Source: Streptomyces roseochromogenus subsp. oscitans DS 12.976
GTDB taxonomy: Bacteria; Actinomycetota; Actinomycetes; Streptomycetales; Streptomycetaceae
NCBI RefSeq assembly: GCF_000497445.1
Contig: NZ_CM002285.1
Coordinates: 7,824,322-7,856,606 of the forward strand
Length of the DNA stretch: 32,285 nt
Direction of reading: 5' to 3'
The notes under the pieces are model-generated. The model did not search any database and had not been told where the DNA came from. It saw nothing but the letters and a program-made list of their open reading frames with translations. The first letter of the stretch is position 1. Every line of letters starts with the position of its first letter. Positions 17,191-27,861 of this stretch are shown piece after piece. A program made the translations under genes and the position numbers.

Positions 17191-17628
17191 ATGATCGAGA
17201 CACCCACCCTGCCCGAGGGTTACGAGTTCTCCGCCGACACGGCCCGCGTCGACGTGGACCGCGTCCATGGCTGGCTGTCGGCCGACGCCTACTGGGCGAT
17301 CGGCCGGCCCCGCGAGCAGCACGAGCGCGCGATGGCGTCCTCGCTGAACTTCGGGGTGTACGAGACGGCCTCCGGGGAGCAGGTGGCGTACGCGCGCGTG
17401 GTCACCGACCACGCCCTGTTCGCCTGGCTCGCCGATGTGTACGTGGACCCCTCGGTGCGCGGCAAGGGCGTCGGCACGGCCTTCGTCGGGCGCATCCGCG
17501 ACCACCTGAAGCCGTACGGACTGCGCCGCATGCTGCTCGCCACCGAGGACGCGCACGGGGTGTACGAGAAGGTGGGCTTCCGGCCGCTGGACCGCCCCGA
17601 CCAGTGGATGATCCACCTCTTCGAGTAA
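17191..17628 (+). CDS. GNAT family N-acetyltransferase
   Basis: A 145-residue acetyltransferase using acetyl-CoA. The fold signatures are FGVYETASGEQVAYARVVTD, LADVYVDPSVRGKGVGTAFV (the R/Q-x-x-G-x-G/A acetyl-CoA loop as RGKGVG) and LATEDAHGVYEKVGFRPL. The early YWAIGRPREQHERAMASSLN stretch is typical of one small GNAT subgroup of about this length. ATG 17191 has GAGGA eight bases upstream; an in-frame GTG at 17125 adds 22 unconserved residues. It stands alone between MocR and the phosphatase-fold gene. The substrate is unknown. Confidence 0.9.
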   Translation: MIETPTLPEGYEFSADTARVDVDRVHGWLSADAYWAIGRPREQHERAMASSLNFGVYETASGEQVAYARVVTDHALFAWLADVYVDPSVRGKGVGTAFVGRIRDHLKPYGLRRMLLATEDAHGVYEKVGFRPLDRPDQWMIHLFE

Positions 17629-17701
17629 GCAGCCGCTTACCCGTCGTAGCTCACAGGGGTCACCCCTTGACCTGCACTCACTCGCGGCACACCATCACCG
17701 C

Positions 17702-18295
17702 ATGCCACTGAGGGTGACGTTCGTCGCAGCCGCGCGCAGTGCCCCGCTGCTCGCCGAGCGCTTCGAGGACGACCGGCCGCTGGACCAGGCCGGCTGGGAC
17801 GAGGTACAGCGTGTCGCCGGGGACCTGCTGCCGCTGGCGGCCGCCGAGCTGCGCTACTGCTCGCCGACCCCGCGCAGCCGGGCCACCGGCGAGGCGCTGG
17901 GGTATGCCCCGCTGGTCCAACTGGCGCTGCGGGACTGCGACATGGGCCGCTGGCGCGGACTGACGCTGGGCGAGGCGATGGCCCGCGAGCCGGAGGCGGT
18001 GGACGCCTGGCTCGCCGACCCGCGCGCCACCCCGCACGACGGCGAGTCCCTGCTGGCCTTCATCTCCCGGGTAGGCGGCTGGCTGGACACCCGGCCGGCG
18101 GAGGACGGCGGCCGGATCGTCGCCGTCGCCGAGCCCGCCGTGATCCGCGCGGCCCTCGTCTACGCCCTGAAGGCGCCGCCCAGCACGTACTGGAACATCG
18201 ATGTGCGCCCGCTGTCCATGTCCACCGTCACCGGCCGCGCCGGCCGCTGGAACCTCCGTCTCGACGGTGGCTCGCCTCAGTCCTCGCGCTCGTAG
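17702..18295 (+). CDS. Histidine-phosphatase-fold protein lacking catalytic histidines
   Basis: A 197-residue protein with the order of parts of the histidine phosphatase (phosphoglycerate mutase-like) family: a first strand followed by an Arg loop, YCSPTPRSRATGEALG, DCDMGRWRGLTLGEAM, HDGESLLAFISRVGGWLD and a last strand IVAVAEPAVIRAALVYAL. The normal LxRHGxT is here TFVAAARSAPLL, so the RHG histidine is gone. The second histidine, normally (S/T)HG in the last strand, is replaced by EPA. The protein is therefore unlikely to use the usual phospho-histidine mechanism and may bind rather than cut its ligand. No clear ribosome site precedes ATG 17702. Its 3' end overlaps the convergent DUF6314 gene by 19 bases. 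Confidence 0.8.
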   Translation: MPLRVTFVAAARSAPLLAERFEDDRPLDQAGWDEVQRVAGDLLPLAAAELRYCSPTPRSRATGEALGYAPLVQLALRDCDMGRWRGLTLGEAMAREPEAVDAWLADPRATPHDGESLLAFISRVGGWLDTRPAEDGGRIVAVAEPAVIRAALVYALKAPPSTYWNIDVRPLSMSTVTGRAGRWNLRLDGGSPQSSRS

Positions 18296-18729
18296 TCCGT
18301 GGTCAGCACCAGATCCTTCGCCGGGCCGCGGACCCGCCACACCGAGCGCCAGTGGTCGGCGTCCCGGACGGTGAACTCGCCCCGGTAGAGGTCCGCCGCG
18401 CACGGGTGATCGGCGACATACCGCCCCGAGGTCAGGTCCAGCGCGTGGAAGGGCCGCCCGTCCTCGAACCGCACATCCGCCGTGCCCGGAGCGGACCCCG
18501 GCAGAAATCGCAGCGTCCGGGTCGCGGGCCGCGCCACGCCCTGCCAGGTGAACGTGCCGGACTCCTCGTGCAGCAGCCCGCCGCCCGCCGGCGCGCTGAA
18601 GAGGGCCGCCCCTGAGAAGCACCCGTCATCCCCGCTCGCCAGATCCCGCACGCTCCGTTCCACGCGCCAGCGTCCGGCCAGAAACGCCAGGACATCGGCG
18701 ACCGGCCAGTACTGCGGCTGCACATCCAT
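18277..18729 (-). CDS. DUF6314 family protein
   Basis: A 150-residue soluble protein. VLAFLAGRWRVERSVRDL at the start, then a series of short strands (ALFSAPAGGGLLHEESGTFT, ADVRFEDGRPFHALDL), and at the end YRGEFTVRDADHWRSVWRVRGPAKDLVLTTDY. The W-rich strands, the final GPAKDLVL-T-Y and the length fit DUF6314, a small beta-barrel family of unknown function. There is no ribosome site, and TAAGCT lies six bases before ATG 18729 on the minus strand, so the mRNA may be leaderless. Its last 19 bases overlap the phosphatase-fold gene. Confidence 0.8.
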   Translation of the reverse strand: MDVQPQYWPVADVLAFLAGRWRVERSVRDLASGDDGCFSGAALFSAPAGGGLLHEESGTFTWQGVARPATRTLRFLPGSAPGTADVRFEDGRPFHALDLTSGRYVADHPCAADLYRGEFTVRDADHWRSVWRVRGPAKDLVLTTDYERED

Positions 18730-18871
18730 GAGTCGAGCTTATTTCGAACGGCCTGCCCTTCGGACAAGGCGGTCGTGCGGGGCGAGCCCGGGACGGTCAT
18801 CGAGTCGACGACGCGCTGCCCGCTCATGATCGGAACAGGAGGAGTCGGAGCACACTCCAACGCGAGCCCGG

Positions 18872-20110
<1,239 letters not shown>

Positions 20111-20115
20111 TCACC

Positions 20116-20191
20116 TCTCACGGTCTCGTCTCACGGTTTCTGGATAGTTTCTCCGTGAGGCACGCTAAGCCCTCCTCACGGAGAATCGCAA
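20116..20191. promoter_or_regulatory. Divergent promoter/operator between the SufS-like and CGNR genes
   Basis: On the minus strand TTGCGA (20191-20186), 18 bases, then TAGCGT (20167-20162) makes a good promoter for the SufS-like gene. On the plus strand TAGTTT (20145-20150) is a likely -10 box for the CGNR gene. A perfect 12-bp inverted repeat TTCTCCGTGAGG (20149-20160) / CCTCACGGAGAA (20174-20185) spans both. TCTCACGGT is repeated directly at 20116-20124 and 20129-20137. The core TCACGG thus occurs four times, three forward and one inverted, as expected for a multi-site operator. Confidence 0.65.
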
Positions 20192-20199
20192 GGATTACC

Positions 20200-20802
20200 A
20201 TGAGGTCCGTGGATCAAGAGGCCCCCGTCTACCTGCATCAGCTACCGGTCCCCGGTGAGGACCGGTATGTCTCGCTGGCACTGGTCAACACGCGTTTCAC
20301 CGTCAGCCACGGCCAGGTCGACCTGCTCGACGACACCGAGGCCGCGCACCTGTGGCTGGTCCGGCACGGGCTGCTGCCCGACCAGGTGGAGCTGAACGGC
20401 AGGCAGTCCGGCCGGCTGCGCACCCTGCGCGAGGCGCTGCGCGCTCTGTTCGAGGCCCGCGAAGCGGGAACGCCTCCGGCCGACGGCGCCCTCGACACCC
20501 TGAACACCGCCCTCGCGGCCGCCCCCGCCACCCCCCGGCTCGCCTGGACCGCCGACGGCCCCCACCGCGCCGACGTCCCCGACACGGGAAACCCGGCCGC
20601 CGCCGCGCTGTCGCTGCTCGCGGAGGACGCCACCGACCTGCTCACCGGCGCCGACGCGGGCCAGCTCACCGCCTGCGCCGCCCAGGGCTGCGCCCGCTGG
20701 TTCCTGCGCTCCCACGGCGCCCGCCGCTGGTGCACGACCAAGTGCGGCAACCGGGTCCGGGCGGCCCGCGCCTACGCGTCCCGCAAGGCCGGTTCACCGT
20801 AA
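20200..20802 (+). CDS. CGNR zinc-finger regulator with ABATE domain
   Basis: A 200-residue regulator. The first 150 residues form an ABATE-type ligand domain (LALVNTRFTVSHGQVDLLDD, LRTLREALRALFEAREAG). The end is a CGNR zinc finger with cysteines 159, 164, 178 and 182 in CAAQGCARWFLRSHGARRWC...KCGNR, which gives the family its name and binds DNA. ATG 20200 has AAGGA five bases upstream. It is divergent from the SufS-like gene across a repeat-rich operator, so self-control and control of the neighbour are likely. Its stop codon TAA lies inside the first unit of a 16-base tandem repeat. Confidence 0.88.
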   Translation: MRSVDQEAPVYLHQLPVPGEDRYVSLALVNTRFTVSHGQVDLLDDTEAAHLWLVRHGLLPDQVELNGRQSGRLRTLREALRALFEAREAGTPPADGALDTLNTALAAAPATPRLAWTADGPHRADVPDTGNPAAAALSLLAEDATDLLTGADAGQLTACAAQGCARWFLRSHGARRWCTTKCGNRVRAARAYASRKAGSP

Positions 20803-20851
20803 AGCCGATTCGCCGTAAAGCCGATTCGCCGTAAAGCCGTTTCACCGTAAA
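20788..20851 (+). repeat. Four 16-base tandem repeats
   Basis: Units GCCGGTTCACCGTAAA, GCCGATTCGCCGTAAA (twice, identical) and GCCGTTTCACCGTAAA run without gaps. The first unit contains the end and stop codon of the CGNR gene. The repeats lie between that gene and a gene remnant. GTAAA every 16 bases is AT-rich for this genome. Confidence 0.95.
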
Positions 20852-20863
20852 GACGAGCCGGGA

Positions 20864-20968
20864 GTGATCGGGAACGGCGCCTGCCGCGTCTACTACGAGG
20901 TGAAGGGTCGCCCGCACGCCCTGGTGAAGGCGACCGACGTGGAACGCACGGAAGACCTCATTCATTGA
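20864..20968 (+). pseudogene. 34-codon remnant or tiny gene upstream of gtrA
   Basis: From GTG 20864 the frame reads VIGNGACRVYYEVKGRPHAL and goes on to ERTEDLIH and TGA. Codon use is fully like a real gene, with nearly every third position G or C until the last two codons. The TGA overlaps the TTG start of the GtrA gene (TTGA), the usual sign of coupled translation. It looks like the C-terminal end of a once longer gene whose front was lost at the 16-base repeats. A genuine small protein cannot be excluded. I do not recognise the family. Confidence 0.55.
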
Positions 20969-21348
20969 AGCGACAGATCGTGACCTTCGCCGTGGTCGGT
21001 GTGATGAACACCGCTGCCTACTACTGTCTTTACCTGCTGTTCCTCATATGGCTGCCCTACCTGGCCGCGCACGTTCTGGCCTTTCTGCTCAGCATGGTCG
21101 GGTCCTTCTTCCTGAACGCACGCTTCACCTACCGGACCCGGCCCACCTGGCGGAAATTCCTGCTGTTCCCGCTGACCAACGTGACCAACTTCCTGATCAC
21201 GACGGTCGGGGTGTACGTGATCGTGGACATCCTGCACGACGGCAGCCGTCTCGCCCCGCTGCTCGCCTCGGCGGCGGCGATCCCGGTGACCTTCGTGGTG
21301 TCCCGCTGGGTGATGCTGCCGGGCGCCGAGGCCGATCCGCTCGCTTAG
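20965..21348 (+). CDS. GtrA family membrane protein
   Basis: A 127-residue protein with four membrane helices, shown by IVTFAVVGVMNTAAYYCLYL, LAAHVLAFLLSMVGSFFLNA, LTNVTNFLITTVGVYVIVDI and LLASAAAIPVTFVVSRWVML. The FxxVGxxNT opening and the FxxNxxFTY motif (here FFLNARFTYRTR) define GtrA, proteins linked to flipping lipid-linked sugars for cell-surface glycans. TTG 20965 overlaps the stop of the preceding remnant. No glycosyltransferase is next to it, so a partner gene may have been lost or lies elsewhere. Confidence 0.88.
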   Translation: MKRQIVTFAVVGVMNTAAYYCLYLLFLIWLPYLAAHVLAFLLSMVGSFFLNARFTYRTRPTWRKFLLFPLTNVTNFLITTVGVYVIVDILHDGSRLAPLLASAAAIPVTFVVSRWVMLPGAEADPLA

Positions 21349-21351
21349 TCG

Positions 21352-21386
21352 TTGCATAAAACTGCGGCGCTACGTATAGTCATGCC
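21352..21386 (+). promoter_or_regulatory. argC promoter overlapped by two ARG-box-like sites
   Basis: TTGCAT (21352-21357), 17 bases, TATAGT (21375-21380) is the best promoter in the window. The start of transcription would be near 21387, leaving a leader of about 18 bases. TGCAT-AAAA-CTGCG (21353-21366) and CGTAT-AGTC-ATGCC (21373-21386) resemble paired ARG boxes (TGCAT-N4-ATGCA in Streptomyces form) with centres 20 bases apart. They cover the -35 and -10 boxes, so ArgR with arginine would block polymerase. Confidence 0.85.
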
Positions 21387-21392
21387 ATCTAG

Positions 21393-22433
<1,041 letters not shown>

Positions 22434-22521
22434 GCGACGCACGTGCAGCCACCGGGCCGCAGACGACGACGAAAGCCGCACCGGCGCGCTGCACGGGCGG
22501 AGAAGCGAACGAGGAGATGCA

Positions 22522-23700
22522 GTGAGTGTCACGGCAGCCAAGGGATTCACGGCGGCGGGCATCGCCGCCGGGATCAAGGAGAACGGCAACCCCGACCTGG
22601 CCCTCGTGGTCAACGACGGGCCGCGCCGTGCCGCCGCGGGCGTCTTCACCTCCAACCGCGTGAAGGCCGCGCCGGTGCTGTGGTCCGAGCAGGTCCTCAA
22701 AGGCGGCGAGCTGACCGCCGTCGTCCTGAACTCCGGCGGTGCCAACGCCTGTACGGGCCCCAAGGGCTTCCAGGACACCCACGCCACCGCGGAGAAGGTC
22801 GCCGAGTCGCTCAACACCGCAGGCCACGAAGCGACCGGCGGCCACGCCCCGGGCCAGGTCGCCGTGTGCTCCACCGGTCTGATCGGCGTGCTGCTGCCGA
22901 TGGACAAGCTGCTGCCCGGCGTGGACAAGGCGGTGGCCCAGCTCAGCCCGCACGGCGGCGAGAAGGCCGCCATCGCCATCAAGACCACCGACACCGTCCA
23001 CAAGACCTCCGTCGTGACCAAGGACGGCTGGACCGTCGGCGGCATGGCCAAGGGCGCCGGCATGCTCGCGCCCGGCCTCGCCACCATGCTCGTCGTCCTC
23101 ACCACCGACGCCGACCTCGACAGCGAGATCCTGGACAAGGCCCTGCGCGCCGCCACCAAGGTCACCTTCGACCGCGTCGACTCCGACGGCTGCATGTCCA
23201 CCAACGACACCGTCCTGCTGCTCGCCTCCGGCGCCTCCGGCATCACCCCGGAGTACGCCGCGTTCGCCGAGGCCGTGACGAAGGTCTGCGACGACCTCGG
23301 CCGGCAGCTCATCGGCGACGCCGAGGGCGCCGGCAAGGACATCAAGGTCGAGGTGATCAACGCGGCCAGCGAGGCGGACGCCGTCGAGGTGGGCCGCTCC
23401 ATCGCCCGCAACAATCTCCTCAAGTGCGCCATCCACGGCGAGGACCCCAACTGGGGCCGCGTCCTCTCCGCGATCGGCACCACGAGCGCCGCCTTCGAGC
23501 CGGACCAGCTCAACGTCGCCATCAACGGCGTCTGGGTGTGCAAGAACGGCTCGGTCGGCGAGGACCGCGAACTGGTCGACATGCGCTACCGCGAGGTGCG
23601 CATCACCGCCGACCTGGCCGCGGGCACCGAGACCGCGACGATCTGGACCAACGACCTCACGGCAGACTATGTCCACGAGAACAGCGCGTACTCGTCATGA
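22522..23700 (+). CDS. argJ: Glutamate N-acetyltransferase / ornithine acetyltransferase
   Basis: A 392-residue enzyme that moves the acetyl group from N-acetylornithine to glutamate, making the pathway cyclic. The precursor cuts itself between Ala187 and Thr188 in [14 protein letters not shown], and Thr188 becomes the nucleophile of the beta chain. [11 protein letters not shown] and [15 protein letters not shown] are also conserved. Start GTG 22522 has GAGGAG a few bases upstream. The gap to argC is 88 bases without a terminator. The stop overlaps the argB start (ATGA). Confidence 0.97.
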   Translation: MSVTAAKGFTAAGIAAGIKENGNPDLALVVNDGPRRAAAGVFTSNRVKAAPVLWSEQVLKGGELTAVVLNSGGANACTGPKGFQDTHATAEKVAESLNTAGHEATGGHAPGQVAVCSTGLIGVLLPMDKLLPGVDKAVAQLSPHGGEKAAIAIKTTDTVHKTSVVTKDGWTVGGMAKGAGMLAPGLATMLVVLTTDADLDSEILDKALRAATKVTFDRVDSDGCMSTNDTVLLLASGASGITPEYAAFAEAVTKVCDDLGRQLIGDAEGAGKDIKVEVINAASEADAVEVGRSIARNNLLKCAIHGEDPNWGRVLSAIGTTSAAFEPDQLNVAINGVWVCKNGSVGEDRELVDMRYREVRITADLAAGTETATIWTNDLTADYVHENSAYSS

Positions 23701-24599
23701 CCCCCACGCGTAAACACACCGCGCTGCCCAAGGCCCAGATCCTCATCGAGGCGCTGCCCTGGCTGACCCGGCACAACGGCAAGACCGTCGTCATCAAGTT
23801 CGGCGGCAACGCCATGGTGAACGAGGAGCTGAAGGCCGCCTTCGCCCAGGACGTCGTCTTCCTGCGGCAGGCCGGCCTCAAGCCGGTCGTCGTGCACGGC
23901 GGCGGCCCGCAGATCAGCGCCGCCCTCGACCGGCACGGCATCGTCAGCGAGTTCAAGGCCGGCCTGCGCGTCACCACCGAGGACGCCATGGACGTCGTAC
24001 GGATGGTGCTCGCCGGGCAGGTGCAGCGTGAACTGGTCGGCCTGCTCAACCAGCACGGCCCGCTCGCCGTCGGCCTGACCGGTGAGGACGCCCACACCAT
24101 CACCGCCACCAAGCACCGGCCCGAGATCGACGGCGAACGCGTCGACATCGGACGGGTCGGCGAGATCACCGCGATCGACACGGGCGCGATCGAGGCCCTG
24201 CTGGCCGACGGCCGTATCCCGGTCGTGTCGTCGATCGCCCGCTCCCAGGATGACGGACATGTCTACAACGTCAATGCTGATACGGCGGCTGCGGCACTCG
24301 CTGCGGCCCTGGGCGCCGAAACCCTCATGGTCCTCACCGACGTCGAGGGCCTCTACGAGGACTGGCCCCACTCCGACGAGGTGATCAGCCGCCTCACCGC
24401 TTCCCAACTGGAGAAGCTGCTGCCGGAGCTGAGCGCCGGCATGGTGCCGAAGATGGAGGGCTGTCTGCACGCCGTACGCAACGGCGTGACGACCGCCCGC
24501 GTCATCGACGGCCGGGTCCAGCACTCGATCCTGCTGGAGATCTTCACCGACGAAGGCATCGGCACGATGGTCGTGCCCGACGAACAGGGGGAGTCATGA
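23697..24599 (+). CDS. argB: Acetylglutamate kinase
   Basis: A 300-residue kinase of N-acetylglutamate. [12 protein letters not shown] (phosphate binding), [11 protein letters not shown] and the end [13 protein letters not shown] define the family. About 28 residues precede the first strand and include an amphipathic helix ([15 protein letters not shown]). This extra helix is the mark of the arginine-inhibited hexameric type, which fits a pathway with ArgJ where this is the control step. It overlaps argJ and argD by ATGA junctions on both sides. Confidence 0.97.
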   Translation: MTPTRKHTALPKAQILIEALPWLTRHNGKTVVIKFGGNAMVNEELKAAFAQDVVFLRQAGLKPVVVHGGGPQISAALDRHGIVSEFKAGLRVTTEDAMDVVRMVLAGQVQRELVGLLNQHGPLAVGLTGEDAHTITATKHRPEIDGERVDIGRVGEITAIDTGAIEALLADGRIPVVSSIARSQDDGHVYNVNADTAAAALAAALGAETLMVLTDVEGLYEDWPHSDEVISRLTASQLEKLLPELSAGMVPKMEGCLHAVRNGVTTARVIDGRVQHSILLEIFTDEGIGTMVVPDEQGES

Positions 24600-25801
24600 G
24601 CAACCAGGAGCTGACCCAGCGCTGGCAGGGCGCGCTCATGAACAACTACGGCACCCCGCGGCTGCCCCTCGTGCGCGGCGCGGGTGTGAAGGTGTGGGAC
24701 GCCGAGGGCCGCGAGTACCACGACTTCGTCGGCGGCATCGCCACCAACGCCCTCGGCCATGCGCACCCGGCGATCGTCGAGGCCGTCAGCCGGCAGATCG
24801 GCCAGTTGGGCCACATCTCCAACTTCTTCATGGCCGAGCCCACCGTCGCCCTCGCCGAACGGCTGCTCCAGCTCTTCGGCCGGGAGGGCAGGGTCTTCTT
24901 CTGCAACTCCGGCGCCGAGGCCAACGAGGCCGCCTTCAAGATCGGCCGGCTCACCGGGCGCACCCACATGGTCGCCACCGACGGCGGTTTCCACGGCCGT
25001 ACGATGGGCGCCCTCGCGCTCACCGGCCAGCCCGCCAAGCAGGACCCGTTCCGGCCGCTGCCCGCCGACGTCACGCACGTGCCCTACGGCGACGCCCAGG
25101 CGCTCGCCGCCGCGGTCACCGAGGAGACGGCCCTGGTGATCATCGAGCCGGTCCAGGGCGAGAACGGCGTGGTCGTACCCCCGGCCGGCTACCTCAAGGC
25201 CGCCCGCGCCATCACCGCCGCCACCGGTGCCCTGCTGGTCCTGGACGAGGTGCAGACCGGCATCGGCCGTACCGGGACCTGGTTCGAGTACCAGGCCCAC
25301 GAGGGCGTGCTCCCCGATGTCGTCACCCTCGCCAAGCAGCTCGGCGGCGGACTGCCGCTCGGCGCCACCGTGGCCTTCGGCCGGGCCGCCGAACTCCTCC
25401 GGCCCGGACAGCACGGCACCACCTTCGGCGGCAACCCGGTCGCCTGCGCCGCCGGACTCGCCGTCCTCGACACCATCGCGGGCGACGGACTGCTGGAGAA
25501 CGTCAAGCGGCAGGGCGAGAAGCTCCGCGAGGGAATCGAGGGCCTTGGCCACCCGTTGATCGATTATGTGCGGGGTGCCGGCCTGCTCCTGGGTATCGTG
25601 CTCACCGGGCCGCGCGCGCAGCAGGTGCAGCAGGCGGCCCAGGAGGCCGGGTTCCTGGTGAACGCGCCCGCTCCCGACGTCGTACGGCTGATGCCGCCGC
25701 TGAATCTGAGCGACGCCGAGACAGGCGCCTTCCTCGGGGCGCTGCCCGGCATCCTCGACGCAGCGCACCCAGTGGCCGGGGACGGACGATCCGGAGAATG
25801 A
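24596..25801 (+). CDS. argD: Acetylornithine aminotransferase
   Basis: A 401-residue class III PLP aminotransferase making N-acetylornithine from the semialdehyde and glutamate; such enzymes often also serve lysine synthesis. [18 protein letters not shown] binds the PLP phosphate, [15 protein letters not shown] carries the PLP aspartate (Asp217), and Lys247 in [11 protein letters not shown] forms the Schiff base. [14 protein letters not shown] follows. The start overlaps the argB stop by four bases. argR follows after 7 bases. Confidence 0.96.
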   Translation: MSNQELTQRWQGALMNNYGTPRLPLVRGAGVKVWDAEGREYHDFVGGIATNALGHAHPAIVEAVSRQIGQLGHISNFFMAEPTVALAERLLQLFGREGRVFFCNSGAEANEAAFKIGRLTGRTHMVATDGGFHGRTMGALALTGQPAKQDPFRPLPADVTHVPYGDAQALAAAVTEETALVIIEPVQGENGVVVPPAGYLKAARAITAATGALLVLDEVQTGIGRTGTWFEYQAHEGVLPDVVTLAKQLGGGLPLGATVAFGRAAELLRPGQHGTTFGGNPVACAAGLAVLDTIAGDGLLENVKRQGEKLREGIEGLGHPLIDYVRGAGLLLGIVLTGPRAQQVQQAAQEAGFLVNAPAPDVVRLMPPLNLSDAETGAFLGALPGILDAAHPVAGDGRSGE

Positions 25802-25808
25802 GACGACG

Positions 25809-26354
25809 ATGAGCCAGGCGCAGGACCAGGAGCAGGCCGCGGGTGCCGGAGCCGCCGTGCCGCAGACGCGTACCGCGCGGCACCGCCGGATCGTGGACAT
25901 CCTCAACCGGCAGCCGGTGCGGTCGCAGAGCCAGCTCGCGAAGCTGCTCGCCGACGACGGGCTGAGCGTCACCCAGGCGACGCTCTCCCGGGACCTCGAC
26001 GAGCTGAACGCGGTGAAGATCCGCAACACCGACGGCGAACTGATCTACGCGGTGCCGAGCGAGGGCGGCTTCCGCACCCCGCGCGCGCCGTTGGGGGAGT
26101 CGGCGAAGGAGGAGCGGATGCGGCGGCTCTCCCAGGAACTGCTGATCTCCGCCGAGGCCTCCGCCAACCTCGTGGTCCTGCGCACCCCGCCGGGGGCGGC
26201 CCAGTTCCTGGCCTCGGCCATCGACCAGGCCGAACTGCACGACATCCTGGGCACCATCGCCGGTGACGACACGCTGCTGCTGATCAGCCGGGAGCCGACC
26301 GGCGGCCAGGCCCTGGCGGACCACCTGCTGCGGCTGGCGCAGAACGGGCACTGA
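25809..26354 (+). CDS. argR: Arginine repressor ArgR
   Basis: A 181-residue hexameric repressor with arginine as co-repressor. The N-terminal winged helix is [20 protein letters not shown] ... [18 protein letters not shown], with SRDL in the recognition helix. The C-terminal arginine-binding/oligomer domain has [20 protein letters not shown] and [17 protein letters not shown] disordered Gln/Ala-rich tail of about 20 residues precedes the HTH. As the last gene of the operon it should be controlled by its own product at the argC promoter. Confidence 0.97.
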   Translation: MSQAQDQEQAAGAGAAVPQTRTARHRRIVDILNRQPVRSQSQLAKLLADDGLSVTQATLSRDLDELNAVKIRNTDGELIYAVPSEGGFRTPRAPLGESAKEERMRRLSQELLISAEASANLVVLRTPPGAAQFLASAIDQAELHDILGTIAGDDTLLLISREPTGGQALADHLLRLAQNGH

Positions 26355-26374
26355 CGGCACAGAACGGCCACTGA
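26340..26374 (+). repeat. Imperfect duplication at the argR stop
   Basis: CAGAACGGGCACTGA (26340-26354) and CAGAACGGCCACTGA (26360-26374) differ at one base and are 20 bases apart. Each ends in TGA; the first one is the argR stop. Confidence 0.85.
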
Positions 26375-26415
26375 GCGGGCATGCGGCGCCCCGCCGGGCG
26401 GCGGAGAATGGGAAT

Positions 26416-27072
26416 GTGATCTTCCGCGGCGGGGGGTCGGGTGGGCGGGCAATCCCCTGGCGGGCGTCGACCGTATACAGAGGTGTGTCGGGTTTCCGGT
26501 TCCCCGTGGGCCGCCTCCCGGACGAGGCTCTGCTGTCCGGGCTGGCCACAGGTGATCCGGAACTCGCGGTCGTCTTCGTACGAAGGTTCCAGCACCGGGT
26601 CTTCGGGGTCGCCATGGCCGTCACCGGGGATGAACAACTCGCCGAGGATGTCGCCCAGTTGACCTTCGAGCGGGCGTGGCGTCATGCCCAGATCTACGAC
26701 TCGCGCCGCGGCTCGGTCACCACCTGGCTGACGACCATCGCACACAACCTCGCCGTCGACGCCGTCCGCGCCCGGCGGACCGAGCCGGTGGCACCGGAAG
26801 ACCTCGACGCTCTCCTCGGCGTGGTCACCGAGACCCCCGAGCGGTGGGCGCTGGCCGACGAGACCTCCTCCCAGCTGCGGGCCGCCGTGGCCCGGCTGCC
26901 CCGCGAACAGGCCCGGGCCCTGGTGATGGCGGGCATCTACGGCATGACCGCCCAGCAGATCGCCGACGCGGAGCAGATTCCGCTGGGCACCGCCAAGACC
27001 CGGATCAGGGCCGCCATGGCGAAACTGCGGACCACATTCGCGGCTCCGAAGCGAGGCGACCATGTCCAGTGA
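26416..27072 (+). CDS. ECF-type RNA polymerase sigma factor
   Basis: A 218-residue sigma factor with only the two core regions. Region 2 runs from about residue 45 to 120 (VTGDEQLAEDVAQLTFERAW, then GSVTTWLTTIAHNLAVDAVR), and region 4 from about 155 to 210 (LPREQARALVMAGIYGMTAQ, then IPLGTAKTRIRAAMAKLR). GTG 26416 is a tentative start; the first 35 residues are Gly/Arg-rich, and an internal GTG cannot be excluded. It overlaps the anti-sigma gene by 11 bases, so the pair is cotranslated. The exact ECF group and target promoters cannot be told from this sequence. Confidence 0.92.
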   Translation: MIFRGGGSGGRAIPWRASTVYRGVSGFRFPVGRLPDEALLSGLATGDPELAVVFVRRFQHRVFGVAMAVTGDEQLAEDVAQLTFERAWRHAQIYDSRRGSVTTWLTTIAHNLAVDAVRARRTEPVAPEDLDALLGVVTETPERWALADETSSQLRAAVARLPREQARALVMAGIYGMTAQQIADAEQIPLGTAKTRIRAAMAKLRTTFAAPKRGDHVQ

Positions 27073-27826
27073 CATGAAATGCGACAAGCTCCGGGAGATC
27101 GCCGCCGAGCTGGCACTGGGCGTGCTGAACGGCCGGGAGCGCGCCGAGGCAGTCGCCCATCTGGACCGGTGCGCGGACTGCCGGGAGTACGTCCGCCAAC
27201 TCACCCTGGTCGGCGACCGGCTGATCGGCCTGCTGCCGGACAGCGAGCCACCGCTCGGCTTCGAGACCCGGGTGGCGCGCACGCTGGCCCAGCAGGCATC
27301 GGCGTCCGAGGCTCCCACGGGCGTCTCCGGCCGTACGTCGCCAAGCCTCCGCGGGCGGGCGCGGCGAGCCCGGCTGCGCCTGGCGGCCGTCGCCACCGCG
27401 GTCACCGTGGCCATCGGGCTCGCCGGCTGGGGGATCGGCACCGCCGTCGAGCAGGTCCTCGCCTCGTCCGCGCCCGCCACCGCGTCCGAGCCCATGCTGA
27501 TCGGGGACATGACCTCGGCCCCGAGCGGCGGCACCGTCGGCGAGGTCTACGCCCACCCCGGAACCCCCGGCTGGATCTTCGTGTCCGTCGATCTCGCCGG
27601 CCCGCACGCCGCGTACACCGGCAAGGTCACCTGCCTCCTCGAACACGCCGACGGTACGACCGTGCGCGTCGGCGACTTCACCCTGACCGGCGGACACGGC
27701 GAGTGGGGCGTGGCCGCACCCGGCGACCTCTCGACCCTCTCCGGCGCCCGGCTGACGGCGCCCGACGGCACGGTCCTCGCCACGGCCCACCTGGCGAAGG
27801 GCCGGGTCGTGGAGCCGGTGCAGTGA
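27062..27826 (+). CDS. Membrane zinc-finger anti-sigma factor
   Basis: A 254-residue inhibitor of the sigma factor encoded just upstream. Residues 1-60 are a ZAS domain with AHLDRCADC, that is His33-x3-Cys37-x2-Cys40. One membrane helix (RLAAVATAVTVAIGLAGWGI, residues about 102-125) follows. The outer C-terminal part of about 125 residues is an RskA-like beta domain (GWIFVSVDLAGPHAAYTGKV ... LTAPDGTVLATAHL). Release of sigma would come by a signal at the cell surface or by loss of zinc. It converges on the kinase gene with 33 bases between stops. Confidence 0.92.
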   Translation: MSSDMKCDKLREIAAELALGVLNGRERAEAVAHLDRCADCREYVRQLTLVGDRLIGLLPDSEPPLGFETRVARTLAQQASASEAPTGVSGRTSPSLRGRARRARLRLAAVATAVTVAIGLAGWGIGTAVEQVLASSAPATASEPMLIGDMTSAPSGGTVGEVYAHPGTPGWIFVSVDLAGPHAAYTGKVTCLLEHADGTTVRVGDFTLTGGHGEWGVAAPGDLSTLSGARLTAPDGTVLATAHLAKGRVVEPVQ

Positions 27827-27830
27827 ACCG

Positions 27831-27861
27831 GAGCCGGATACGGCCCGGCCTGGTACGGCTC
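27831..27861. terminator. Possible bidirectional hairpin between convergent genes
   Basis: GAGCCG (27831-27836) pairs with CGGCTC (27856-27861), and GGCCCGGCC (27842-27850) in the loop is itself a palindrome. It sits between the anti-sigma gene and the kinase gene and touches the kinase stop. There is no T-run. Confidence 0.35.

Noticed and set aside
17655..17667. AGGGG-TCA-CCCCT as terminator of the acetyltransferase gene
   Set aside because: The stem is only 5 bp with a 3-base loop and no T-run; too weak to report as a feature.
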